From Desulfurococcales archaeon (GTDB lineage: Archaea; Thermoproteota; Thermoprotei_A; Sulfolobales; Desulfurococcaceae), in contig JAMOPC010000163.1 of assembly GCA_027064845.1 (NCBI GenBank), forward strand, positions 1 through 14,263: DNA of 14,263 nucleotides, given 5' to 3'. Made by a program: the position numbers and the translations under genes. Positions 1 through 7,447 of this stretch are shown one piece after another. Within the stretch, counting starts at the first letter, position 1, and each line of letters opens with the position of its first letter. The notes under the pieces are model-generated. The model ran no database searches and was not told the origin of the DNA. It saw only the letters and a list, made by a program, of their open reading frames with translations.

Positions 1-637
1 CCATACTAGTAGCAACTGCATCTGCCATAGATAATGTTCCAATCCCACCATAGAGTAGGACTACAGCGATAAAATACATTGTTGAACCAACGGCTCCAAA
101 TAAACCATATTTTATAGCAGCATTAAGCGGCTCGCCTTTTTCTCTTAAATAGGCTGTTAACCCATAAGCAGTAATGCTAAGAACCTCTAACATAACAAAC
201 AGGTTAAATAAATCACCAGTGTAAACTATACCAAATAATCCTGCTTCCAATCCTAGGTAAAGAGTATAGTACCACTCATTATGTTTTGATAACTTGTTCA
301 AATACCTATAAGTCACAATGTTTACTAATGGAAAAACAAACCCAATTAATAAACCCATAAAAGCACCTAAGTAATCAACCTCATACATAATACCAAAAGG
401 TGCTGGAAAAGCTGCAAACATATATGTGAGGATTTCACGAGTAGAGAAAACATACCAGAAAACTATGAAAGAAAAAATAGAGTTAACAACGAAAACTATT
501 TCTGAGAATATCATTGAGAACAAAGACGCTCTTTTCTTCATAAACGTAGTTAAAAGAGGAAGTATAAATGCCGATATTATTGAGAAAAGCGGTATTATGG
601 CAGCAATAACTGCTACTTGATAGTAGCTGGTAACCAT
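1..637 (-). CDS. Mrp/Mbh-type antiporter subunit D-like protein (NuoM/ND4 family), 5' part only
   Basis: This is the N-terminal 212 residues of a proton-conducting membrane subunit; the 3' end lies beyond the window start. The protein is almost entirely hydrophobic helices. The family signature GDLFNLFVMLE is at residues 141-151, with E151 at the position of the essential glutamate of MrpD/NuoM. It is followed by NAAIKYGLFG with K176 at the position of the transmembrane lysine. Known for the family: it couples ion antiport to a membrane-bound Mrp, Mbh/Mbx hydrogenase or complex-I-like machine. Which complex cannot be told from one subunit. I chose the ATG at 637 because GGTG lies exactly six bases upstream (647-644). 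An in-frame ATG at 649 overlaps that GGTG and would add four residues (MVHI). A TATA-like GTTTAAAAG at 694-686 fits a start of transcription near 664, so this may be the first gene of its operon. Confidence 0.88.
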   Translation of the reverse strand, partial: MVTSYYQVAVIAAIIPLFSIISAFILPLLTTFMKKRASLFSMIFSEIVFVVNSIFSFIVFWYVFSTREILTYMFAAFPAPFGIMYEVDYLGAFMGLLIGFVFPLVNIVTYRYLNKLSKHNEWYYTLYLGLEAGLFGIVYTGDLFNLFVMLEVLSITAYGLTAYLREKGEPLNAAIKYGLFGAVGSTMYFIAVVLLYGGIGTLSMADAVATSM

Positions 638-685
638 TATGTGCACCATAACTGTTCGGTTAGGTTAACTTACCAAGTATTTCAA

Positions 686-694
686 CTTTTAAAC
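686..694 (-). promoter_or_regulatory. TATA box for the antiporter gene
   Basis: On the minus strand the sequence GTTTAAAAG matches the archaeal TATA consensus. It is about 26 bases upstream of a predicted transcript start near 664, giving a leader of about 26 bases to the ATG at 637 and including the GGTG ribosome-binding site. Inferred from position only. Confidence 0.5.
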
Positions 695-737
695 TACATT
701 AATAAGTTTTGTGTCCATACAGCAGAAGAGAAAGGAA

Positions 738-938
738 TTATGGGTCATAAATAAGAGGTTTATCCAACGATAAAAGACCTGACTTCATCTTCATTTTAAG
801 CCTATACTCTACATACTTATCCTCAGGACTAAATCTAGGAGGATGAGGAACTATTAATTCTCCTCCACAAACAGGACATCTATCTCTTCTTAAAGTATAT
901 CTCCCGCACCTCACACACTTACGCATTAACCACCTCAT
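738..938 (-). CDS. nop10: Nop10, H/ACA ribonucleoprotein subunit
   Basis: This 66-residue protein is the small scaffold of archaeal H/ACA RNPs. It binds the pseudouridine synthase Cbf5 and helps place guide RNA for rRNA pseudouridylation. The N-terminal zinc ribbon shows C8-x2-C11 and C21-x2-C24. The family-diagnostic stretch HPPRFSPEDKY follows, then a basic C-terminal helix. Length is typical of archaeal Nop10. Its ATG overlaps the TGA of the upstream aIF2 alpha gene (ATGA, 938-935), which points to translational coupling in a two-gene operon. A second in-frame ATG (codon 5) follows a GGTG four bases away. I keep the first ATG because archaeal Nop10 proteins normally have a few residues (MRW or MKW type) before the first cysteine and because of the ATGA coupling. 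Confidence 0.95.
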   Translation of the reverse strand: MRWLMRKCVRCGRYTLRRDRCPVCGGELIVPHPPRFSPEDKYVEYRLKMKMKSGLLSLDKPLIYDP

Positions 939-1738
939 TTTCTTTCACGCTCAAACCTGAACTCAACATTCAACTTCTTAGCTAGGGATTCTGCTGTTTG
1001 TATAGCCTCGCTTAATACCTTCTCCGCAGATTTATAATCAGGTGCTGTGATCTCTATTACGTAGCGCGGAGAGCCAAGTAGGAAGATTCTTCCTTTAATG
1101 TTTTGCCCATACTTGGTTAGTACTTCTTCCATCGCCGTTAATATTTTCTTTATTCTATCAACACCATCAGACTCATATGATCTTAGAAACATTATACCTC
1201 TTATTTTGACCATTTTTATCTTTATATGACGAAGTGCTTCATTGTGTAATGGCTCAATCCAATCCTCTGGTATACCTGCTTCTCTTAACGCGTCTGGTCC
1301 GCGAATAACTGCTTCTTCTAATCCAAGCAATGGGTCTCCATAGTAATCCTCTAGTTTCCATACTACTTCTCTATAAGCGTCTTCGATGCTCTTACCTATT
1401 TTCTCTGCAACAAGTTCTATTATTTTAGAAGCTTTTAAGTACCTCTTCCACCATAGCATTTTCTTTCTCTTCTCATTCTCTGGAACTTTCTTTAGTGATA
1501 CATCAACTGTTTTTCTTCTGCGATTAACTCTTATCACTTTTACAACTATTTTCTGATCTTCTCTGAGAACATCTCGTATGTTCCTAACCCATCTTGATGC
1601 AACTTCGCTCCACGGCAAATATGCTTCCAAACCATTATATTCATCGAGGGTAACATATGCACCGTAGTCGAAGATCTTCTTAACTGTCGCTACGACATAT
1701 TCTCCTACATCTGGGAGTTCTTTTCTCGGAATCGGCAC
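935..1738 (-). CDS. Translation initiation factor aIF2 subunit alpha
   Basis: A 267-residue aIF2 alpha, one of three subunits of the factor that delivers initiator Met-tRNA to the ribosome. Residues about 10-85 form an S1/OB domain (start VGEYVVATVKKI, ending in the VDVSLKKV strand), with the archaeal LPWSEVASRWVRNI segment. A helical domain (about 86-175) and an alpha/beta C-terminal domain with LLGSPRYVIEITAPDY follow; that last domain binds the gamma subunit in characterised homologues. The start is a GTG at 1738, preceded by GGGTGG seven bases away; the ATG at 1754 is out of frame. Its stop overlaps the nop10 start. The pairing of aIF2 alpha with nop10 is a conserved archaeal arrangement. 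Confidence 0.95.
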   Translation of the reverse strand: MPIPRKELPDVGEYVVATVKKIFDYGAYVTLDEYNGLEAYLPWSEVASRWVRNIRDVLREDQKIVVKVIRVNRRRKTVDVSLKKVPENEKRKKMLWWKRYLKASKIIELVAEKIGKSIEDAYREVVWKLEDYYGDPLLGLEEAVIRGPDALREAGIPEDWIEPLHNEALRHIKIKMVKIRGIMFLRSYESDGVDRIKKILTAMEEVLTKYGQNIKGRIFLLGSPRYVIEITAPDYKSAEKVLSEAIQTAESLAKKLNVEFRFERERK

Positions 1739-1806
1739 ACGGGACCACCCACATAAATGTTGTGATTAAAACATAAACAATTAGGAAAACTATTCATTTA
1801 GACTAT

Positions 1807-3837
1807 TTATTCGTTAACTACTTTATAAATCGCTACCACATAATATACTTTATAAATATTGGTGCCTGTATCAACATCTTGTAAATACTGCATAGTCGCA
1901 TTAACTAGTTTAAAGTGTCTTAAAGGCTTGATATCTTGAAGTGGAAGAGTTGATATTAGGTCATTCACGACGTTATAGCCCTTACTACGTAGAGCAAAGT
2001 AGAGCGTTTTCACACATAAAGAGTTCATCGACTTGCTTGTCCATGCAAGCGGTACTTCTGCAAAGTAATTAGCCCGGGTTAAGTCCAGGTAATCAGATAT
2101 GGATTCATTAACTACCTTAGCATATAAGGGGATTCTGCCAACATCACCTATGGGTTGGAAAATAACTTCCGCACGGGTTAATCCAGTAGCTTTTCTTAAA
2201 ACAATAGCTCTGCCTACATGTGCATACTTAACTGATTCATCGATACTCACTATTTCAGCAACAACCAAGTAAATGTCATTTATATCAGATGGGACAAATT
2301 TCTTTATCAAGGCATAACTAGTATCATCATCGCTCAGCATTATCCACGACAATATTCGTTGTCCACTTCTAGAACCCCTCATATCAGCAAATGTATGTGT
2401 TTTCTCGCCTAGGTGTCCAACTATCCAGTAACTATACCCCCAGTACCCTATAACTACTGATTCACCCGAGGAGTTCTCCTTTATAAAATCAAGAGCATTC
2501 AAAAAAGCACTTTGATTAATAGTAGTTATGTTTGACAAGAAACTGGGAGTGAAGTCTCCATAGAATACACTTGGATAACCCTGTGATAATGCATTAGCTG
2601 GTACAACATTAGCGATAACGCTTCCGACCAAGATCCAGAGAGCAACTATGACAAATACCACGCGATACCTGCCACTACTACTCCTGGTTAGAAAAGTAGC
2701 TACATCATATAGCCCATAAGCTATAAGTGGTACAATACCACTTATAGCGAAGACAGCTAGTGTTGGATCAAAGTATGCAGCTATAAGCCCAACAATAAAT
2801 CCAGTCGCTGTTACAAATCCTAGGAGATTATTTCTTAAGTCTTTCAATATCTGGCTTCTTATTAATAGTATCAATCCAAAGAGAGACAATATACCTAAAA
2901 TACCATAGTCTTCTACAGGGTTATACATATGGTAGTAATCTTCATAAACACCATACTTAGACATAAAGTCAAGTAAAGAAAGAGCTATTCCAGCACCAAT
3001 AACATAGCCGATTACTGAACCAACTATTCTCCAAACAGATCTAACAAATATAGGCACAGATCCTGTTATCACTTTGTATTCAATAAGTCCAATAACTAAG
3101 TTGACAAGAAGTAAGACAGAAGCAAACACATGGTAAATAGTTAGATAAAACATTCCAGTAACAAAGTTTATTGGATAAGAAAATACTAATAATAATGCTC
3201 CAGCTATTAATGCTTCTTTAAAAATATTGCCCTTATAACATAACGCTGATAAGTAAATTGAATATAAAACCATTAGAATCCATGAACCTGGCCACATGAT
3301 CCATAGAACTGAGAAAATTAAGGCAGAGACAATAACTAATATCTTACTCTTGCGGCTAAAACCTATTCCCATGATAACGAATAATGCTAGCCATAAAGCT
3401 TGCCCGATATATGCTCCGAAAATATTATATTTAAACCAGTAAATAAATGCAGGAGCAGTAGAGAAAAGTACACTAGCTAAACCAGCTACGATCCAGTTCC
3501 TCGATACAAGAAATGTTGAAACAAAAACTAGTAAGATGTATATAATTCCCATAAATAAGACCATATACCATGGAGAAACATTAAGAGTCAAAACAAATAG
3601 GTCAATCAATATAGGTGATAAATATAAATTCCTACCATCTATTAGTCTGAGATAAGTATCGTTATGCGGATCACCGCCACTCCTTAAATAATCTATTACA
3701 TGTAAATGAAACCATGAAACCATGTCATCGGGGACATCCCTATAGGGAAGATTAATGTAGGATAAATACCCATAGAGTACCAAGCTAATAATTAATAAAA
3801 CAATGCCACCAACAAGCACTAATTTATGACCAGGCAT
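1807..3837 (-). CDS. STT3/AglB-like (GT-C fold) membrane protein with degenerate catalytic motifs
   Basis: A 676-residue protein with about a dozen hydrophobic segments up to residue 410, then a soluble C-terminal domain with several N-x-S/T sites, so probably outside the cell. The layout matches oligosaccharyltransferase STT3/AglB. Residues 463-473 (VIGYWGYSYWI) align by position with the family's VxxWWDYGYWI, but WWDYG reads YWGYS (465-469), so the key aspartate is glycine. In the first external loop (DDMVSWFHLH, 37-46) one acid of the usual DxD before YYHxR seems lost. No acidic pair is evident in the second loop near FGAYIGQALW. I infer a paralogue that may not transfer glycans; another GT-C membrane enzyme is possible. 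Start ATG at 3837 follows GGGAG with a six-base gap. It is divergent from the gene at 4009. Confidence 0.6.
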   Translation of the reverse strand: MPGHKLVLVGGIVLLIISLVLYGYLSYINLPYRDVPDDMVSWFHLHVIDYLRSGGDPHNDTYLRLIDGRNLYLSPILIDLFVLTLNVSPWYMVLFMGIIYILLVFVSTFLVSRNWIVAGLASVLFSTAPAFIYWFKYNIFGAYIGQALWLALFVIMGIGFSRKSKILVIVSALIFSVLWIMWPGSWILMVLYSIYLSALCYKGNIFKEALIAGALLLVFSYPINFVTGMFYLTIYHVFASVLLLVNLVIGLIEYKVITGSVPIFVRSVWRIVGSVIGYVIGAGIALSLLDFMSKYGVYEDYYHMYNPVEDYGILGILSLFGLILLIRSQILKDLRNNLLGFVTATGFIVGLIAAYFDPTLAVFAISGIVPLIAYGLYDVATFLTRSSSGRYRVVFVIVALWILVGSVIANVVPANALSQGYPSVFYGDFTPSFLSNITTINQSAFLNALDFIKENSSGESVVIGYWGYSYWIVGHLGEKTHTFADMRGSRSGQRILSWIMLSDDDTSYALIKKFVPSDINDIYLVVAEIVSIDESVKYAHVGRAIVLRKATGLTRAEVIFQPIGDVGRIPLYAKVVNESISDYLDLTRANYFAEVPLAWTSKSMNSLCVKTLYFALRSKGYNVVNDLISTLPLQDIKPLRHFKLVNATMQYLQDVDTGTNIYKVYYVVAIYKVVNE

Positions 3838-4008
3838 TGTATACTCCCTTAGTAGTACTACTCATTAGCTAGAATCAACAAATATTACATGTAGGAAATA
3901 AAACTATTTCCCAACACATCTTTAATAACAAATTAGTGAAGAAAAAACCAATCAATAACCTTAAAACACCATACGAAATAGTAATGTACTAAGAAGAGGG
4001 ACTAACAA

Positions 4009-4389
4009 ATGAGAAGGATCAAGAAAGAACTAGTAGGACATTTACTAGAATATGATTACTTGATCGAAAAAGCATCAAAGATCGTAATAGTGTTGGTGAC
4101 TCTTTCAACAATAGCTATTATACCTGACTGGCCAAGAACACTGTATAATTACTCGGTGAACCCATATGCATACGGGCTCCAATACATAGGATTATCAATA
4201 CTCGTAACCGTACTCGTATTAGTGAGCGCTTTAACAGCATTTGTAATACCACATTTATCACCGACATTTAGACCGACAGGATTTAGAAAAACAAGAGATA
4301 AAAGAATGCTTTCAATATACTTAACACTCACTAGCACACTATTGTCAATAGTCATACTCGGTTATATCTTACTAGAATATTATAGGTAA
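4009..4389 (+). CDS. Small three-helix membrane protein of unknown function
   Basis: A 126-residue protein I do not recognise. It has a basic, charged N-terminus (MRRIKKE, inside by the positive-inside rule), then three hydrophobic segments at about 24-40, 57-82 and 101-123. A basic loop RKTRDKR sits between the second and third segments. There is no signal peptide cleavage site, cysteine motif or catalytic signature. The ATG at 4009 has GAGGG eight bases upstream, and a TATA-like CTTAAAAC near 3959-3966 would give a short leader. It is transcribed away from the STT3-like gene (171 bases between starts, so the promoters share one region) and ends four bases from the convergent GINS gene stop. 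A role linked to the STT3-like protein is possible but unsupported. Confidence 0.72.
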   Translation: MRRIKKELVGHLLEYDYLIEKASKIVIVLVTLSTIAIIPDWPRTLYNYSVNPYAYGLQYIGLSILVTVLVLVSALTAFVIPHLSPTFRPTGFRKTRDKRMLSIYLTLTSTLLSIVILGYILLEYYR

Positions 4390-4393
4390 GAGA

Positions 4394-4900
4394 TCACTCC
4401 TTTTCTAGAAACTCCTTATTAGCAATTAATGGAATACTAATTATATCAACATAACCAAGTAAACAGTAATTTAGAGCTTCATCAACACGGAGTAAGAGCA
4501 AATCATTCTTTCTCACACGTCTATCTCTAATATAAGAATCTTTCAAAACCCTAACCACTATTTTATCATCAACTCCAACTAGTAATCCAGCAAAAAACTT
4601 TGAGACTAAGTCTATTATGGATTTTATCTTATCATATAAAAAGTCATCAATGGATTCTCCAGATTTCTCGCCGCCTAACAAGTATTTAGAGATCCTTATC
4701 CTTGAAAGCATTTCAGCGTCTTTAAAGGAATGTTCAAGAACATTATAAAAATACTTTCTCGAAACAGGATCTACATATGGTAGGAGCTCCATCGAGTTCT
4801 TCATAAAAGAAACATATTCAGCTATTCTAGATGTTGGAATAGTTGTTATCTTTTTAGAAAAAAGCTCTTCCCTAACTAAGCGTATAAATGTATCATACAT
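4394..4900 (-). CDS. gins15: GINS complex subunit, Gins15/Gins51 type (predicted)
   Basis: The 168-residue product has the archaeal GINS51 order: a helical A domain (about residues 5-110) followed by a small beta B domain (about 112-160: KIVVRVLKD, then KNDLLLLRVDEALNYCLLGYVDII). GINS bridges MCM and Cdc45/RecJ-like protein in the replicative helicase and contacts primase. Sequence identity in this family is low, so the call rests on length, domain order and position directly after priS, where Sulfolobus also carries Gins15. The preferred start is ATG 4900, six bases after GGTG (4910-4907), overlapping the priS stop by eight bases. A GTG at 4909 would add three residues but lies inside the ribosome-binding site. 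Confidence 0.75.
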   Translation of the reverse strand: MYDTFIRLVREELFSKKITTIPTSRIAEYVSFMKNSMELLPYVDPVSRKYFYNVLEHSFKDAEMLSRIRISKYLLGGEKSGESIDDFLYDKIKSIIDLVSKFFAGLLVGVDDKIVVRVLKDSYIRDRRVRKNDLLLLRVDEALNYCLLGYVDIISIPLIANKEFLEKE

Positions 4901-6029
4901 TCCTAACACCTACTCTGTCAATATTAACAAGTCTAGCCAACCCCTTAAAAACTAAGTAGAGTCCTAGACAAGCATCTATGTCGAAAGCTAGTCCTTTCTT
5001 TAAATTAACAACATTATCAAAAACTAGTAGACCAGAAATATCTATTAATGGCTTAATTCTAACAATGCCCTCCCATGGACAATACTCTAAGAAGTCAAAC
5101 CTGCTAAAAGAATTAATATTGATCTTTTTGACTATAAGACCTGATTTACCGTTTATAGAGTTACCAAACCTAGATAATCTAGAAATGTCCATGGTGACTA
5201 CAGCATCAATAGCTATTCTTAGATCATTAATTATTTCCTCTACCTCGTCTACGGGAACCTTTATGAAAGCACCTGTTTTTACACCAATGTTTTTCTCAAC
5301 TACATATTTCAAGAGTCTCTTTCTTAAACCATATTCTCTCTGTGATAACAAGATATAGGGTTCTCGTTTACCTATAGGTGGAAATATCCTATGGAGTTCA
5401 AAACCTTCTAGTGAAATATATGTTGCTATTTCTCTTCTCTCATCACTTGTTAAACTCCATGCATCTTCGTCGAGGACTTTTACATGAAATCCTCTATTAC
5501 CCGAGAAATATATCACTATATCCTTGAACCCGAACTCGTCTTTGAGAATACTGTATAGTTTCTTTGCATCAGTAAATGCTCTATCCAAACACCTTGATGA
5601 TAATAAGGAATAAGCTAAGGGCTTCTCGCCACTCTCGGGACATTGGGATACTTTCTCTTCATATACTTTGTTTTCACTAATACAAATGTATAAGGTCTTA
5701 TCGCATCCAGGATAATGGTCAGCATCTATATCAAATATTAGATCCGATCCTAGCCATCCCTTCATATCCATTTTATCAGCTGAAGGAGATTCATAATATG
5801 CTGAAGAATAGTACAAGTGTACAGGTGTTTTCTCCGATAATATATAGTTGTATAATACAGCTAGGCTCGGAAAACTCAAATGCCTAATATATACACCGTC
5901 TTCAAGACTCTGAACAGCTATTTCTCTCTTATGGATATATATTGGTTCTTCAAGTGGTTTTTTAGAATAGTACTCACGTATAAGTTTCTTCATTAATAAA
6001 AATTCTTTACTCAACTCTCGGCGCGACAT
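4893..6029 (-). CDS. priS: DNA primase small (catalytic) subunit PriS
   Basis: The 378-residue catalytic subunit of the archaeal/eukaryotic-type primase, which makes primers with the large subunit PriL (not in this window). Catalytic acids D100 and D102 are in LIFDIDADHYPG; the third is D275 in AIDAVVTMD. The nucleotide-binding SGNRGFHV is at 176-183 (R179, H182). HLYYSSAYYESP and LGSDLIFD match Sulfolobus PriS closely. The cysteines C109, C116 and C130 with H105 could hold the structural zinc. One oddity: the usual SLHGKxGL motif reads SINGKSGL (291-298), so the phosphate-contacting histidine is N293 while K295 is kept. The ATG at 6029 lies inside the end of pcna (23-base overlap), and its stop overlaps gins15. 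The three genes thus form one replication operon. Confidence 0.95.
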   Translation of the reverse strand: MSRRELSKEFLLMKKLIREYYSKKPLEEPIYIHKREIAVQSLEDGVYIRHLSFPSLAVLYNYILSEKTPVHLYYSSAYYESPSADKMDMKGWLGSDLIFDIDADHYPGCDKTLYICISENKVYEEKVSQCPESGEKPLAYSLLSSRCLDRAFTDAKKLYSILKDEFGFKDIVIYFSGNRGFHVKVLDEDAWSLTSDERREIATYISLEGFELHRIFPPIGKREPYILLSQREYGLRKRLLKYVVEKNIGVKTGAFIKVPVDEVEEIINDLRIAIDAVVTMDISRLSRFGNSINGKSGLIVKKININSFSRFDFLEYCPWEGIVRIKPLIDISGLLVFDNVVNLKKGLAFDIDACLGLYLVFKGLARLVNIDRVGVRNV

Positions 6030-6753
6030 AAAATACTAACCTTCCTCCATGAGGTAGTGTATAGTTTATCTTACATGGAACAGCTGTTGCAAATTCAAAG
6101 TCTAGTTCCTCGGCAGCCTGCGAAGCCCCAGAAATATCCGATAAATAATCAACGGTATAAATTGCTCTCGCATCTTCACTAGCCTCAAACTCTATTAAAG
6201 CACCATTATCAACGCTGAGCTCTATCTCGGCTTCAACAATATCTCCCGCAGCTTTCGCGATTATCTTCTGCTCATCCTTAACAGCTATGAACTCTATTGC
6301 ATCACTTACTGGCTCAAGTTCCTTTACTATATCCCTAAATGTTGAGGGAAGCATTTTTGCTTTCACAGTAAAGGGTATTTTTAGTTCTGGGAGTTCTTCA
6401 GCAATAGTCTCTAAGCTAGGTATAATAAACATTCTAGTTCCTCTACCAATAAATATTATTGCTAATCTCCCTGCTTCAAGAGTTCTTAACTCTAATTCAT
6501 CGCCTTTAACCGCTCTCCTCAGTATCTTGGTTAGATCCTCCATGTTTACTCCAACAGTTTCTTCTTTTTCAAACTCATACTCGATTAGTCCTTCTCGAGG
6601 AATATAGAAATCAACCATGACTATTCTAGACGGGTCTATTGCTTTCAACCTAATACCATCTTCTTGGATCTTATATGCTGCCTCATCAATAATTTTACCG
6701 ATAGCACTCATAGCATAACGCCATGCTCTAGCATCAGCGAATCTAAGCCTCAT
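6007..6753 (-). CDS. pcn: PCNA sliding clamp
   Basis: A 248-residue DNA polymerase sliding clamp, the ring that tethers polymerase, ligase, FEN1 and other PIP-box proteins. The N-terminal helix region (MRLRFADARAWRYAMSAIGK), the IKAIDPSRIVMVDF-like segment near 36-50 and the C-terminal LVFYVAPRVE tail are typical. The interdomain connector is around 115-130. Crenarchaea often carry several PCNA paralogues that form heterotrimers. Whether this clamp is one of several cannot be judged here. GGAGG at 6768-6764 precedes the ATG by ten bases, and a TATA-like CTTTTAGAC near 6804-6812 could give an internal promoter, separate from tfs. It is the first gene of pcna-priS-gins15 by overlap. Confidence 0.96.
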   Translation of the reverse strand: MRLRFADARAWRYAMSAIGKIIDEAAYKIQEDGIRLKAIDPSRIVMVDFYIPREGLIEYEFEKEETVGVNMEDLTKILRRAVKGDELELRTLEAGRLAIIFIGRGTRMFIIPSLETIAEELPELKIPFTVKAKMLPSTFRDIVKELEPVSDAIEFIAVKDEQKIIAKAAGDIVEAEIELSVDNGALIEFEASEDARAIYTVDYLSDISGASQAAEELDFEFATAVPCKINYTLPHGGRLVFYVAPRVE

Positions 6754-6837
6754 AAAGTATACGCCTCCAAAACAATTATTCTTACAAGTAATAAATTATT
6801 GTGTCTAAAAGTAATAATTTTAATTCTTACAAAAATT

Positions 6838-7023
6838 CTATGCTTCCAGCATTGATAACAGAGATGCTGTGATTTCTTTAGCTCTTTTTATCAATGTTTT
6901 TGAAGAAATATAGGGTGGTGTAGAATAATACGCTAGGTGAAGTATATCGTTTAATTGATTGAGAAACCTCATAACAAGTTCTCGATCAACTTCTCCCTGT
7001 TTTGAAATATAATCCTTACTCAT
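6838..7023 (-). CDS. 61-residue helical protein of unknown function between tfs and pcna
   Basis: A short acidic/basic mixed protein that I do not recognise. It is predicted to be two amphipathic helices: about 10-32 (VDRELVMRFLNQLNDILHLA) and 42-60 (SKTLIKRAKEITASLLSML), joined by a YYSTPPYIS turn. There are no cysteines and no membrane segment. Support for it being real: its ATG overlaps the tfs TGA (ATGA, 7023-7020), so it is translationally coupled. It also fills the space between two conserved genes and has a length consistent with a small partner protein. A function with TFS, RNA polymerase or PCNA would be guesswork. Confidence 0.7.
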   Translation of the reverse strand: MSKDYISKQGEVDRELVMRFLNQLNDILHLAYYSTPPYISSKTLIKRAKEITASLLSMLEA

Positions 7024-7367
7024 TCATATTCCCTCCATACATGACCGCATCTTCTGCATTTATAGAATCTTGTAGGGGGTTCGTCAGCTGCTCTTGTCTG
7101 TATAAACCAATAATAGGCTTCATGATAACCACACCTAGGACATGTAACCTCGCGTGTTATTGGTAATCCCCTCATTCTATCCTCTTCTGTTATCACGATA
7201 GTCTTCTCTTTTTCGCTATGTTCGATCTTCATGCTAAGCCTATAAGCTTTGAGATCTCTAGCAGTTGCTTTGATCTTGAACTTGCACCTAGTACAAACTA
7301 AGTAGTATTCATTACCTATTTTTTCAGGCCTCATTAAACCGCCGCATCGAGGACAAAATCTAGGCAC
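7020..7367 (-). CDS. tfs: Transcription factor S (TFIIS/RPB9-like)
   Basis: A 115-residue archaeal TFS, which stimulates RNA cleavage by backtracked RNA polymerase. The N-terminal zinc ribbon uses C5, C8, C25 and C28. The C-terminal zinc ribbon uses C76, C79, C104 and C107, and its loop RAADEP carries the D95-E96 pair that reaches the polymerase active site. Length is normal. I chose the GTG at 7367 because GGTG (7377-7374), part of a perfect GGTGATC, is six bases upstream. The resulting N-terminus MPRFCPRCG also matches the short start of TFS proteins. The GTG at 7376 would add three residues but lies inside the ribosome-binding site. The ATG at 7381 runs into a stop after two codons. Confidence 0.93.
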   Translation of the reverse strand: MPRFCPRCGGLMRPEKIGNEYYLVCTRCKFKIKATARDLKAYRLSMKIEHSEKEKTIVITEEDRMRGLPITREVTCPRCGYHEAYYWFIQTRAADEPPTRFYKCRRCGHVWREYE

Positions 7368-7447
7368 CTTGATCACCGCATAAGCAATGTAATTTTATCT
7401 TGGGTATTCTTATTGAATAATTTTATTCCTTAATAACAATGCTTATT

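Noticed and set aside
426..620. Open + strand frame of 64 codons
   Set aside because: It is antisense inside the antiporter gene, whose minus-strand frame carries clear family motifs.
4978..5358. Open + strand frame of 126 codons
   Set aside because: It is antisense to priS, whose motifs cover this stretch; no ribosome-binding site is seen and the product looks like an opposite-frame shadow.
7376..7381. Upstream ATG (7381) and GTG (7376) as tfs starts
   Set aside because: The ATG meets TGA after two codons, and the GTG is inside the GGTGATC ribosome-binding site for GTG 7367.
7382..7447. Possible further small gene between tfs and the frameshifted gene
   Set aside because: Only short frames are open in this AT-rich stretch; it more likely holds the tfs promoter (AATAAAATTA near 7415-7429).
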